A DNA stretch of 64,000 bases from assembly GCF_014237865.1 (NCBI RefSeq), contig NZ_JACJUU010000009.1, positions 31,854 to 95,853 of the forward strand. The letters are read 5' to 3'. Below are positions 47,774-57,111 of the stretch, piece by piece. The notes under the pieces are model-generated. The model was not told the DNA's origin and searched no databases. It saw only the letters and a program-made list of their open reading frames with translations. Source of the DNA: Pusillimonas minor. GTDB lineage: Bacteria; Pseudomonadota; Gammaproteobacteria; Burkholderiales; Burkholderiaceae_B. Positions within the stretch are counted from its first letter, which is position 1, and each line of letters opens with the position of its first letter. Both the position numbers and the translations under genes were made by a program.

Positions 47774-50700
47774 TCAATCAGCCGCAAACACCACCAACGG
47801 ATCCCCCGCGTTGACCGTCCGCCCCGACGCGCACACGACCCTGTCGACGCGTCCTGCCGAGGGGGCCGTAACATGCACCTCCATTTTCATGGCCTCGACA
47901 ATCAGCAGCGTCTCGCCCTCGGCGACCCGCTGCCCCGCGGTAACCTGAACCTTCCAGATATTGCCCGACAGATCGGCCTCGATCAGCGACTGCCCCTTGG
48001 CCAGGCTGACGGTTGAATCCAGCACAGCCGGCGTCTCCTGCACGGCGACATCATCCACTTTCCAACGGGCAACTTCCGAGGCGAACGCCTGCATCTGACG
48101 CTGTTTGAACTGCGCAATGCTGTCGGCATTGTCGTCCAGAAACTGCTGATATACCGCGTAATCGAAGACCTCTTCTTCGATCTGCACCACCGCCCTGCCT
48201 TCACGAAAATCTTCGCGAAACCGGGTTAATTCGGCTTCTGACACCGGGTAAAAACGCACCTGGTCGAAGAAGCGCAGCAACCAAGGTTTGCCCGCATGAA
48301 ACACCGGGTTCTTCAAGAACTTGTTCCAGATCGGCACGGTACGCCCCACCAACTGATAACCACCGGGCGAATCCATGCCGTAAATGCACATGTACACCCC
48401 GCCAATGCCCACAGTGCCTTCGGCGGTATACGTACGGGCCGGGTTGTACTTTGAGGTCAGCAAGCGATGACGCGGGTCTAAGGGCACAGCGCACGGCGCC
48501 CCCAGGTACACATCGCCCAGGCCCATGACAAGGTAGCTGGTATCGAAGAAAGTTTTCTGTACCTCATCGCGATGCGCCAGACCATTGATGCGCTGAATGA
48601 AGTCAACATTGTTGGGTAGCCAAGGCGCGTCAGACTTCACCGTTTCCCGGTAGCGCTGCACAGCGTCAAGCGTTGCCGTGTCTTCCCAGGCAACCGGCAA
48701 ATGCACAACCCGCGTCGGTACGCGCACCGTTTTCACGTCTGGCAAACGCGCCTCAATCGCCAGCAGCCGGTCGACCAGATCGGATTGGCGAATTTTCAGG
48801 CTGTCGTAGCGCACCTGCAATGAGCGCACCCCGGGCGACAACTCGAACACGCCCGCTATCGGGTGCTGCGCCAGATGCTGCATCAGCAAATGAATGCGCA
48901 GGCGCAAGGCGATTTCAAGTACGTTATCGCCATACTCCAGCAGCAAATAACTGTCGCCCGCCTGCCGGTAAGTAATACGTGGATGATGCCCCTGTGGCGA
49001 TAACTGGGCCACAATAGTCGACGCCAGGGCTGCGGGCTGCGCCACCGGCACACTGGCAATACCTTCCGGGGGTGCACACAATGTTGCAATAGCCTCTTCC
49101 TGGCGCAACTGCAGCAGCACCGCCTGGTCGTACGTTAACGGGTGAAACCGAATCAAATCGCCTGGTTTGACCTGGCCGACTTTCCACAGCTCGGCCTTTG
49201 CAATGGTGACCGGGCACACAAAGCCGCCCAGGCTCGGTCCATCTTTGGTCAGAATAATCGGCGTATCGCCCGAAAAATTAATACTGCCAATAGCGTATTC
49301 GCAATCGTGCACGTTTGACGGGTGCAAGCCCGCCTCGCCGCCATCAGTACGGGCCCAGGTGGGTTTGGGGCCAATCAGGCGAATCCCCAGACGATTCGAG
49401 TTGTAATGCACCTGCCAATCGGTGGAAAAGAACATCTCGATGGCGGCCGGGTCAAGAAAGTCGGGCGCGCCATGAGGGCCATACAACACGCCGATATTCC
49501 ATCGACTGCCATATGTAGGCACCAGCGGCGTATCGAGTCGTGACGGCGCGGCAACCGGCGCCGGTGTGGTGCACGCGGGTAAGCCAGGCTGGGATACCGC
49601 CAGCATGTCGCCGCCGCGCAGTACCCTGCCGGCATGCCCGCCAAACTGCCCCAGGGCAAATGTCGACCGGCTCCCCAGGTACTCGGGCACATCGATGCCG
49701 TTACGTACGGCCAGGTATGTCCGGCAACCCGACAACACCTTGCCAAACTTCAAGACCTGCCCGGCTTTAATATCGAAGGCGCTCCACATCGGGCATTCGT
49801 CACCGTCGAGCGTGACGGCCATTGCCGCACCCGTCAGGGCAACAACCGCATCGGTATGAAAACGCAACGTCGGCCCGGTCAAGGTGGCCTCAAGCCCCGC
49901 CGCTTTGTCATGGTTACCGACCAGCCGGTTGGCTACCCTGAAGGCGAAATCGTCCATCGGGCCGGACGGCGGTACGCCAATATCCCAAAACCCTTCACGC
50001 CCGGGGTAATCCTGGACGCTGGTGGCCGTGCCCGCCGCGACCACTTCAATCACAGGTGGCCGGTACTCGAAACCACCCAAAAACTGAGTGCTAACTTGAC
50101 CCTGGGCAAACGCCGTCGCCCCTGCAATTTGACGCAGATAGTCTAGGTTAGTGGCAATGCCGTGAATACGGGTTTTCGCCAGCGCAGCCTGCAAACGGGC
50201 AAGCGCTGCTGCACGATCATCACCCCAGACGATCAGCTTGGCCAGCATAGGGTCGTAGAACGACGTCACTTCGGTGCCCGTCTCCACCCAGCCGTCAACA
50301 CGGACCTCTTCCGGGAAGTAAACGTCGGTTAGCGTGCCGGGTGAAGGCTGAAATTGCTTGAGTGGATCTTCTGCATACAGCCGCACTTCAATCGCCGCGC
50401 CCCTTGGCCCGCGCGACAACGCAGTCCAATCAAGCGAATCGCCCGCCGCAACACGCAACATGCACTCGACTAAATCCAGGCCGGTTACGGCCTCGGTCAC
50501 CGGGTGCTCAACCTGAAGACGCGTATTGACCTCAAGAAAATAAAAAGCATCGCGCGCAGCATCGTAAATAAACTCTACAGTGCCGGCACTACGATAATTT
50601 ACCGACCGGCCCAACATGACGGCCGCATCAAGCAACGCCTGGCGCGTGGCGGCAGGCAGGCACGGCGCGGGCGTTTCTTCGATCAGCTTCTGGTTGCGGC

Positions 50701-51394
50701 GCTGTATTGAGCAATCACGCTCACCCAAGGCCACAACGCGCCCGTTGCCGTCGCCAAAAATCTGCACTTCCACGTGTCGCGCCTGGTCAACAAAACGCTC
50801 CAGGAACACGCCGCCATCGCGGAAAAATGTTTCGCCTAACCGTTGCACACTGTCGTAAGCTTTGCCCAGCGCATCGGCCGTGTCGCAACGCGTCAACCCG
50901 ATGCCGCCGCCCCCCGCTGTCGTCTTGAGCATGACCGGATAGCCAATGTCTTGCGCAGCCGCAAGCGCCTCTTCAAGACTGCCCAGCAAGCTGGTGCCTG
51001 GCGTCATGGGCACCCCGGCCGCCTGCGCCAGTTCGCGCGCCCGGTGCTTAAGCCCGAACGCCTCGATTTGCGCCGGGGTCGGGCCTATAAAGACCAGGTC
51101 GTTGTCAACGCAAGCCTGACAAAACGCCATGCTTTCGGACAGGAAGCCATAGCCCGGAAACACCGCCTGGGCACCGGTTTGCCGGCAAGCGGCAATGATT
51201 TTTGCAATGTTCAGGTAGGTATCGACGGGCCGGTCGCCCTCCAGTGCGATGGCCTCGTCGGCCAACCGGACGTGACTGGTGTTGCGGTCGGCGTCGGCGT
51301 AAACCGCCACGCTCTTGATGCCCAGCCGTTTGAGCGTCCGGATGGCCCTGACTGCGATTTCGCCACGGTTGGCGACAAGTACGGTATGAAACAT
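47774..51394 (-). CDS. uca: Urea carboxylase (biotin-dependent)
   Basis: The 1206-residue protein has the full urea carboxylase layout. The biotin carboxylase domain (about 1-450) begins VLVANRGEIAVRAIRTL and contains KTTAGGGGIGLTRC and FLEVNTRLQVEHPVTE. The carboxyltransferase region (about 470-1050) is built from KipA- and KipI-like modules (EGFWDIGVPPSGPMDDFAFR, ILTKDGPSLGGFVCP). A C-terminal biotin carrier domain has EAMKMEV with biotinyl Lys1170. It carboxylates urea to allophanate with ATP, for cleavage by the enzyme encoded just upstream (12 nt). It is an alternative to nickel urease. Confidence 0.96.
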   Translation of the reverse strand: MFHTVLVANRGEIAVRAIRTLKRLGIKSVAVYADADRNTSHVRLADEAIALEGDRPVDTYLNIAKIIAACRQTGAQAVFPGYGFLSESMAFCQACVDNDLVFIGPTPAQIEAFGLKHRARELAQAAGVPMTPGTSLLGSLEEALAAAQDIGYPVMLKTTAGGGGIGLTRCDTADALGKAYDSVQRLGETFFRDGGVFLERFVDQARHVEVQIFGDGNGRVVALGERDCSIQRRNQKLIEETPAPCLPAATRQALLDAAVMLGRSVNYRSAGTVEFIYDAARDAFYFLEVNTRLQVEHPVTEAVTGLDLVECMLRVAAGDSLDWTALSRGPRGAAIEVRLYAEDPLKQFQPSPGTLTDVYFPEEVRVDGWVETGTEVTSFYDPMLAKLIVWGDDRAAALARLQAALAKTRIHGIATNLDYLRQIAGATAFAQGQVSTQFLGGFEYRPPVIEVVAAGTATSVQDYPGREGFWDIGVPPSGPMDDFAFRVANRLVGNHDKAAGLEATLTGPTLRFHTDAVVALTGAAMAVTLDGDECPMWSAFDIKAGQVLKFGKVLSGCRTYLAVRNGIDVPEYLGSRSTFALGQFGGHAGRVLRGGDMLAVSQPGLPACTTPAPVAAPSRLDTPLVPTYGSRWNIGVLYGPHGAPDFLDPAAIEMFFSTDWQVHYNSNRLGIRLIGPKPTWARTDGGEAGLHPSNVHDCEYAIGSINFSGDTPIILTKDGPSLGGFVCPVTIAKAELWKVGQVKPGDLIRFHPLTYDQAVLLQLRQEEAIATLCAPPEGIASVPVAQPAALASTIVAQLSPQGHHPRITYRQAGDSYLLLEYGDNVLEIALRLRIHLLMQHLAQHPIAGVFELSPGVRSLQVRYDSLKIRQSDLVDRLLAIEARLPDVKTVRVPTRVVHLPVAWEDTATLDAVQRYRETVKSDAPWLPNNVDFIQRINGLAHRDEVQKTFFDTSYLVMGLGDVYLGAPCAVPLDPRHRLLTSKYNPARTYTAEGTVGIGGVYMCIYGMDSPGGYQLVGRTVPIWNKFLKNPVFHAGKPWLLRFFDQVRFYPVSEAELTRFREDFREGRAVVQIEEEVFDYAVYQQFLDDNADSIAQFKQRQMQAFASEVARWKVDDVAVQETPAVLDSTVSLAKGQSLIEADLSGNIWKVQVTAGQRVAEGETLLIVEAMKMEVHVTAPSAGRVDRVVCASGRTVNAGDPLVVFAAD

Positions 51395-51406
51395 GATGAG
51401 CCTCCG

Positions 51407-53248
51407 CTACTTCGCGTGTTTAACGTAACTGCGCCAACCGCCATGGGCAGTGATGTCCAGTGCATCATCAAACCCCGAAGGCTCGCATATGAAGCCCTTG
51501 ACGCGACGACCGTCGGCCAGCATGACATTGCCAATACCCAGCGGCGCGGGCACTTCGGCAGTAAATTCACCAAAAGCCTGGGGGGTCATTGCCCACAGTT
51601 CCAGCGCAATTTTGGCGCCCGAGCCCGGCACATGCTTCAAGCCCGGCTTGGGCGGGGTCGTGCCCGACAACGCATACAGCCGGTAATCGGCGGTCGTATG
51701 CGTTTCCTCGACAAATCGCGCGCCCCGCGACGTCAACTGATGATTCAAAGGCATGCCACGTAAATGCGCCCCCACAACAGCAACCATCACCTCATGGCCG
51801 CGATTGGACACATAATCAGGCGACGCTGCTGGCGGCCACTCGCCTTGCCATACGCCGGGCGCACCCGGCGAAGTCGTGTTCGCGGCTTGCCAGCGCACAC
51901 CAAAATCCACCAGCGACGCGTCGTGCCACGCAGGTGCAATCAACGTAATACCTGCGGGCAAGCCATCGCTACGCAGCCCACCCGGCAGGGCAAGCGCACA
52001 CAAGTCGGCCAGGTTCGTGAAGTTGGTGTAGGTGCCCAGTGTCGAGTTCAAAGCAACGGGCTGTTGCAAGACTTGCGCGATGGTATAGATAGAAGGCGTT
52101 GAAGGCACCACCAGTGCGTCTGCCGTTGCCAGTACCTGTTGAATCTGGCGCGCCAGTGCAGCGCGACGATATTCGGCACGAAAGGCATCAGCCGCGCTAT
52201 AACGGTCAGCCTGCTCGATAATGCCTCGCACAACCGGATGAACGGCCTCGGGTTGTTCGGTCATCAGGCGTTCGATCGCCACGTGCCGCTCGGCAACCCA
52301 TGGGCCGGCATACAACAGCTGAGCCAGCTCGCTGAACGGCGTGAAGTCGATTTCAACCAGGGTCGCCCCCATGTTTTCCAGCTGCTTCAGGTTTGTCTCG
52401 AAATGCGACTGGGCTCGGTTGTCGCCGTCAAACCTGGGGTTCGCCGGCACCGCCAATACAGGTTTGCACGAAAAATGAGCGGGCGCGCTCGTGGGCCGGG
52501 TGCGGCTAAACGGATCGGCCGCATCGTAACCACTGAAAAGCGAGACCACGGCCGACGCATCTTCAACCGTAAGTGCAAAGGCCGTAATGCAATCCAGCGT
52601 TCGGCAAGCCGGCACCAACCCGCGATTACTGACCCACCCTCGGGTAGGCTTAAGACCCACAATATTATTGAATGCAGCGGGCACGCGGCCCGAGCCGGCG
52701 GTGTCGGTACCCAATGCAAAAGGCACCAGCCCCCGAGCCACCACACTGGCCGAACCCGAACTGGACCCACCACTGATATAGGCCGGATCGAACGTGTTGG
52801 GCACGGCCCCCCACGGCGAACGTGTACCCACCAGACCGGTGGCAAACTGGTCAAGATTGGTTTTGCCCACAAGAACGGCACCGGCACTGCGCAACAGCGC
52901 CACCACATGCGCATCGTCGCGGGCGGTGTAGGCAAATGCGGGGCAAGCCGCCGTAGTCGTCCAACCCCCGGCATCAATATTGTCTTTTACCGCAAAGGGC
53001 ACGCCGTATAACGGCAAGGCCGACATATCGCCGTTCACATCCGCTAAACGACGCGCCAACGCGTCAAGCTGACCGGCCAGTTGATCCGCACTGGCCACTG
53101 AGATCCACGCGGGATCATTGTCAGACAAACTGTTCAACAATTCAGAAAGCAAGTCGGACGGCAACGCGCCAGACTGCTGATAGGCCGATTGCCACTGGTC
53201 GATCGTCCATCCTTTTGTTATCAATGACCTGGAAGTTTCGAGCAGCAT
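51407..53248 (-). CDS. atzF: Allophanate hydrolase
   Basis: From ATG 53248 the product has 613 residues. The N-terminal amidase-signature domain has FAVKDNIDAGG (Lys88), SGGSSSGSAS (cis-Ser near 161) and GTDTAGSGRVPA (nucleophile Ser185). The C-terminal domain (about 450-613), including RGMPLNHQLTSRGARFVEE, is the second, decarboxylation-assisting domain of full-length AtzF/DUR1-type enzymes. It hydrolyses allophanate to ammonia and CO2, completing urea breakdown. It is first in a two-gene operon with urea carboxylase. Confidence 0.95.
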   Translation of the reverse strand: MLLETSRSLITKGWTIDQWQSAYQQSGALPSDLLSELLNSLSDNDPAWISVASADQLAGQLDALARRLADVNGDMSALPLYGVPFAVKDNIDAGGWTTTAACPAFAYTARDDAHVVALLRSAGAVLVGKTNLDQFATGLVGTRSPWGAVPNTFDPAYISGGSSSGSASVVARGLVPFALGTDTAGSGRVPAAFNNIVGLKPTRGWVSNRGLVPACRTLDCITAFALTVEDASAVVSLFSGYDAADPFSRTRPTSAPAHFSCKPVLAVPANPRFDGDNRAQSHFETNLKQLENMGATLVEIDFTPFSELAQLLYAGPWVAERHVAIERLMTEQPEAVHPVVRGIIEQADRYSAADAFRAEYRRAALARQIQQVLATADALVVPSTPSIYTIAQVLQQPVALNSTLGTYTNFTNLADLCALALPGGLRSDGLPAGITLIAPAWHDASLVDFGVRWQAANTTSPGAPGVWQGEWPPAASPDYVSNRGHEVMVAVVGAHLRGMPLNHQLTSRGARFVEETHTTADYRLYALSGTTPPKPGLKHVPGSGAKIALELWAMTPQAFGEFTAEVPAPLGIGNVMLADGRRVKGFICEPSGFDDALDITAHGGWRSYVKHAK

Positions 53249-53534
53249 GATCCGACACCTGGTTTTTGTGGAAACAGGTGTTATCAAGCAAGATACATGC
53301 CACTAATTATTAAAGCGCGTTAATTAGCACGTGAAGCCGTGTCACCCCGCAGTGCGCGATCGTCGCACCACAACGATCTGTGTGTCGGCTGGGGTTATCG
53401 CACCATATAGGTGCAGCCCTTCTGCCCGGCACCTGCCGACAGAGCGTAGCAGACAGATCCAGGTGAGGCGCGAAAAAAAGCCGGGCCTAAGCCCGGCACA
53501 CAGCACGTCACGGCATAGCATCGCACCACAGACG
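53249..53534. other. Intergenic region upstream of atzF
   Basis: This 286-bp gap carries the atzF promoter (minus strand) and, at its right end, the hisN terminator. No gene is supported. Confidence 0.5.
53473..53497 (-). terminator. Rho-independent terminator of hisN
   Basis: GCCGGGC (53480-53486) and GCCCGGC (53491-53497) form a 7-bp stem; the seven A before it give a U run on the minus strand. It lies 37 nt past the hisN stop. Confidence 0.88.
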
Positions 53535-54332
53535 CTACCGCATTGCGGCCGACAATTGCGCAACCAGTTGCGCGTGCAATACCGGATCGCCTGCGGCGAC
53601 AACCGGCCCGCCGTGCTGCGCATCACCGCCGTCCCAGGCCGTCATGATGCCACCGGCGCCTTCAATAATGGGGATCAGCGCCTGCACGTCGTAGGCTTGC
53701 AGACCCGCCTCGATGACAGCATCGACATGGCCGGACGCCAACATGCAATAGGCATAGCAATCACCACCATAACGTAACAACTGAACCTGTTCGGCCACGG
53801 CATTAAAGGCCGCCAACTGCTGCTCGTTATCGAAAATTTGCGGGGAGGTGCACATCAGGCGCGCCGACGCAATGCCGGCGCATGCCCGGGTTTTAAGCAC
53901 CTGGCCATTGCACCAGGCGCCCGCCGGCGTACCCACAAAACGCTCGCCGGTGTAAGGCTGGTTCATGACACCCAGAAAAGGACGCTGGCCGTCGTTCAGC
54001 GCAATCAGCGTGCCCCACAAGGGCATGCCGGTAATAAAGGCGCGCGTACCGTCGATAGGGTCAAGCACCCAGGTCAGCCCACTGCTACCCGCCGCCACAT
54101 TGTCTTCCTCTTCGCCCACAATCCCGTGTTCCGGGTAGTGCTCAAGAATCAGTTCTCGCATCACGCGTTCGGCCGCCTTGTCGGCCTCGGTCACCGGGTC
54201 GAACAGCTTGCCGCCTTTGTCTTGCACCGGCAGCGGCGCGCGGAAATAAGGCATGATCGCCTTGGCAGCCGCATCGGCCAGCGTTTCGGCAAATTGCCGG
54301 TACTCGTTGAGTTGGTCAGCGCTAAAAGACAT
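53535..54332 (-). CDS. hisN: Histidinol-phosphatase of the inositol-monophosphatase family
   Basis: From ATG 54332 the product has 265 residues. The metal-binding motifs of this lithium-sensitive phosphatase superfamily are intact: DPVTEADKAAE, GIVGEEEDN and WVLDPIDGTRAFITG, with YDVQALIPIIEGAGG near the end. The GTRAFITG variant is typical of the HisN subgroup, which removes phosphate from histidinol phosphate in histidine synthesis. Other small phosphomonoesters are possible substrates. Confidence 0.88.
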   Translation of the reverse strand: MSFSADQLNEYRQFAETLADAAAKAIMPYFRAPLPVQDKGGKLFDPVTEADKAAERVMRELILEHYPEHGIVGEEEDNVAAGSSGLTWVLDPIDGTRAFITGMPLWGTLIALNDGQRPFLGVMNQPYTGERFVGTPAGAWCNGQVLKTRACAGIASARLMCTSPQIFDNEQQLAAFNAVAEQVQLLRYGGDCYAYCMLASGHVDAVIEAGLQAYDVQALIPIIEGAGGIMTAWDGGDAQHGGPVVAAGDPVLHAQLVAQLSAAMR

Positions 54333-54392
54333 AGTAGAAAAATAAAAAAACAAGAAGGCTGCCGTAAAACGGCTGCAACAAAATCGCGCGTG

Positions 54393-55187
54393 TTAATCCA
54401 GCATCACCAGTTGTTCGTCGCGACTAAAAAAGCGGTTGCGGTACCACAAGGTCACCAAAATGGCGGTAATGGCTGTTGCCGACGTTAGCATGAACATCAC
54501 CACCAATTGGTAGTTAACGGCCTGGGTCGGGTCGGCGCCCGCCAGAATCTGCCCCGTCATCATACCGGGCAACGACACAATGCCCACCACAGCCAATGCA
54601 TTGATGGTCGGGATCATTGCCGCCTGCATGGCCTGCCGCACAACAATAGCCGATGCCTGCGCCGGGCTGGCGCCCAAAGCCAGGCAGGCTTCAATTTCGT
54701 CGCGCCGCGACTGGAACTCCGAACGCAAGCGCTCTGCCGCCAAGGCCGCACCGTTCATGGCATTACCCACAATCATGCCAAATATGGGAATAAGGTAGCG
54801 GGGGTCGTACCAGGGCGTAATATGCACAACCAGCACATCGACATAAGCCATGGTCAGGCCAGAGCCAATCAAGATGGCACCGCCACAAAGCCACCGCAAT
54901 CTGGCGCGCGACCCAACGGCTTCCAGCCGGCCCGTGGCCGAAAAAGTAGCGGCCACCACCATAACAAGCAATACGGCCAGTACCAAATACCAGCGTTCGG
55001 TCGAAAACAGCCAGACCAGAATCTGGCCAATCAGCAGCAACTGGACCGCAGCCCGAATGGCCCCAATGATAAGACTCTTGCCCAACCCCAGGCGTTGCCA
55101 CCACGACAACCCGATGGCCACAAAAATCAGTGGCAAAGCCATGGCCAGATTGATCCAGTCCAGATCTATCGCGCGCTCAATCGACAT
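54393..55187 (-). CDS. fetB: FetB/YbbM-type ABC transporter permease
   Basis: From ATG 55187 the protein has 264 residues and about six helices with WQRLGLGKSLIIGAIRAAVQLLLIG, GNAMNGAALAAERL, IEACLALGASPAQASAIVVRQAMQAAMIP and LPGMMTGQILAGADP, the UPF0014/FetB signatures. FetAB in E. coli exports iron and protects from peroxide stress. Here it overlaps the ATPase gene by 11 nt and lies near dps, consistent with a role in metal homeostasis. Confidence 0.88.
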   Translation of the reverse strand: MSIERAIDLDWINLAMALPLIFVAIGLSWWQRLGLGKSLIIGAIRAAVQLLLIGQILVWLFSTERWYLVLAVLLVMVVAATFSATGRLEAVGSRARLRWLCGGAILIGSGLTMAYVDVLVVHITPWYDPRYLIPIFGMIVGNAMNGAALAAERLRSEFQSRRDEIEACLALGASPAQASAIVVRQAMQAAMIPTINALAVVGIVSLPGMMTGQILAGADPTQAVNYQLVVMFMLTSATAITAILVTLWYRNRFFSRDEQLVMLD

Positions 55188-55863
55188 CGCGCCCCCCTGC
55201 TGTTTTATGCGAAACCACACGGCCGGCATCGAACGTGACCACGTTGGCCTGCAACGCCTCGGTTTCATCCAGGCGATGTGTCGACATAATGATGGTCATC
55301 CCGGCATCGGACAATTTCTTGAGGGTATTGATCAAGCGCGCGCCGGAATCGGGATCAAGCGCCGAAGTGGGTTCGTCGAGCAGCAAAACGGCGGGATCAG
55401 TCATAAGCGTGCGGGCCAACGCCACGCGCTGCTTTTCGCCGCCCGACAACTGGTCAGCTGGACGCTCAAGGTACTCGCCCGATAACTCAGCCAGTTCGAG
55501 CGCACGCTGCATACGCTCTTGATCTTCGTGGACCGGCTTGCCCTTGGAAAACCTTACCGCCGCAGTCAGGTTGTCGTGCACTGTGCCGTCGAACATGGCC
55601 GGCGTCTGAAACGCAAACCCTACCTGCGTACGCAAACGACGCACCGGGTAGTCTTCAATGGGCTTGCCATTGAAAAGTATGCGGCCGTCAACAGGGGTTT
55701 CAAGCCGGTTCAGCAAACGTAAAAACGATGTCTTGCCGCTACCGCTGGGGCCTACCAGGCACACCGGCCGCCCACGCGCCAGGCACAGGTTGATGTCATG
55801 CAACACCTCACGCCCCTGTCGGGCATGCGTCACGCCCGACAGTTCGAACACGTTATCTGTCAT
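55177..55863 (-). CDS. fetA: FetA/YbbL-type ABC transporter ATPase
   Basis: From ATG 55863 the product has 228 residues: MTDNVFELSGVTHARQGREV, Walker A GPSGSGKTS, signature LSGGEKQRVALARTL, Walker B VLLLDEPTSALDP and the H-loop STH. The in-frame stretch upstream (to 56193) is a shadow of the aldo/keto reductase gene and should not be included. It pairs with the FetB-type permease it overlaps. Confidence 0.9.
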   Translation of the reverse strand: MTDNVFELSGVTHARQGREVLHDINLCLARGRPVCLVGPSGSGKTSFLRLLNRLETPVDGRILFNGKPIEDYPVRRLRTQVGFAFQTPAMFDGTVHDNLTAAVRFSKGKPVHEDQERMQRALELAELSGEYLERPADQLSGGEKQRVALARTLMTDPAVLLLDEPTSALDPDSGARLINTLKKLSDAGMTIIMSTHRLDETEALQANVVTFDAGRVVSHKTAGGRDVD

Positions 55864-55868
55864 CGAGC

Positions 55869-56918
55869 TTAAGGCGCTGGGTTGGGATAAAGTTCGTGAA
55901 CCACCTCGATGCCTTGCAAGACCTCGTCGTCGAGCTTGACCTCGGCGCTGGCGATATTCTCGCGAAGCTGCTCGAGTGACGTCGCGCCAACCAGATTGCT
56001 GGTGACGAAAGGCTGACGATTGACGAAGGCCAGTGCCATGGATGCCGGCGTCAACCCATGCTTTTGGGCCAGTGCCACATACGCCGAGGTAGCGGCCACC
56101 GCTTGCGGCCGTGTGTAACGCGTAAAACGCTCGAACAAGGTAATACGGGCACCCGCCGGCCGGGCCCCGCCTTCGTATTTGCCCGATAACCACCCAAACG
56201 CCAGCGGCGAATACGCCAGCAAGCCTACCCCATCACGATGCGTAAATTCGGACAAGCCCACTTCGTAGGTGCGGTTCAGCAGGTTGTACGGGTTCTGGAT
56301 GGACACAATACGTTCAAGCCCCAGCTCGCGCGCCGCCGCCAAGAACCGCGACACACCCCAAGGGGTCTCGTTTGACACACCGATATGCCGGATTTTTCCC
56401 GCTTTCACCAGGTCGGACAGTGCCAGCAAGGTCTCCTCGATGGACACGGTATAGGGCTCATCTTCGTACGGGTAAGCGGTACGGCCAAAGGTTGTGGTGC
56501 TGCGATCGGGCCAATGCAACTGATATAAATCGACATAGTCGGTGCCCAGGCGCTGCAAACTGCCCTCAAGGGCTTCTACCAGATTGGCTTTGTCGAACTG
56601 GTTGGCCGTACCCCGAATATGGCTGGGGCGACCCGCCTGACGCGACGGGCCGGCAATTTTTGTGGCCAATACAATTTTGTCGCGCAAACCGGTTTTCTTT
56701 AGCCAAGAGCCCACAAACCGTTCACTTGAGCCATAGGTTTCGGGCTTGGGCGGTACCGGGTACATCTCGGCCACATCGACCAGGTTCACACCCTGGGCGT
56801 AGGCATAATCCAGTTGCTCGTGCGCCTGCGCTTCGGTGTTCTGCTCCCCGAACGTCATGGTACCCAGACCAATCAGGCTGACTTGAATATCGGTATGACC
56901 CAGCTTGCGATACTGCAT
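55869..56918 (-). CDS. Aldo/keto reductase (Tas-like)
   Basis: From ATG 56918, with GAAGGAG upstream, the product has 349 residues. It has the AKR TIM-barrel start MQYRKLGHTDIQVSLIGLGT, active-site region VNLVDVAEMYPVPP (Asp and Tyr of the tetrad), VLATKIAGPSR (Lys) and VDLYQLHWPDR (His), plus the NADPH segment LVGATSLEQLREN. It resembles E. coli Tas, whose physiological substrate is unclear. The fetA gene starts 5 nt after its stop, so a three-gene transcript is likely. Confidence 0.9.
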   Translation of the reverse strand: MQYRKLGHTDIQVSLIGLGTMTFGEQNTEAQAHEQLDYAYAQGVNLVDVAEMYPVPPKPETYGSSERFVGSWLKKTGLRDKIVLATKIAGPSRQAGRPSHIRGTANQFDKANLVEALEGSLQRLGTDYVDLYQLHWPDRSTTTFGRTAYPYEDEPYTVSIEETLLALSDLVKAGKIRHIGVSNETPWGVSRFLAAARELGLERIVSIQNPYNLLNRTYEVGLSEFTHRDGVGLLAYSPLAFGWLSGKYEGGARPAGARITLFERFTRYTRPQAVAATSAYVALAQKHGLTPASMALAFVNRQPFVTSNLVGATSLEQLRENIASAEVKLDDEVLQGIEVVHELYPNPAP

Positions 56919-56990
56919 TGTTGCTCCTTCGTGCTGAAATGACTTGGAACATTGTATCTGCTGAAGACGACACGACCGAACCGGGCACAA

Positions 56991-57044
56991 AAAAAGCCGG
57001 GCCACCCCGGCGCCTTGCGGCAAAGCGGGGTGGCCCGGCTTTTT
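56991..57044 (-). terminator. Very long perfect terminator hairpin downstream of dps
   Basis: A 19-bp perfect stem (56991-57009 with 57026-57044), GC core GCCGGGCCACCCCG, with A5 and T5 at its feet, and a 16-nt loop. It terminates minus-strand dps transcripts and, being symmetric, could also act on the plus strand. Confidence 0.88.
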
Positions 57045-57051
57045 AAGCCAG

Positions 57052-57103
57052 GTAGCCGATGCGGGCCAGGTGCTAATTTAAATCACCTGCCTCCGGCTAC
57101 CCC
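57052..57103 (-). repeat. Second inverted repeat in the dps 3' region
   Basis: GGTAGCCG pairs with CGGCTACC, and inside it CAGGTG pairs with CACCTG around an A/T-rich loop. Placed between the dps stop and the long terminator hairpin, it would form a tandem structured 3' end. Confidence 0.6.
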
Positions 57104-57111
57104 GCTCGGGT

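Noticed and set aside
46931..47948. Long open frames on both strands (269 aa minus at 46931-47740; 206 aa plus at 47328-47948)
   Set aside because: They run through the structured repeats and into hutI or urea carboxylase, have low-complexity Arg/Pro/Ala-rich translations and resemble no family. GC-rich repeat DNA explains them.
55869..56193. N-terminal extension of the FetA-like ATPase
   Set aside because: The extra 110 residues overlap the aldo/keto reductase gene in another frame and look unlike an ABC protein; ATG 55863 gives the standard length.
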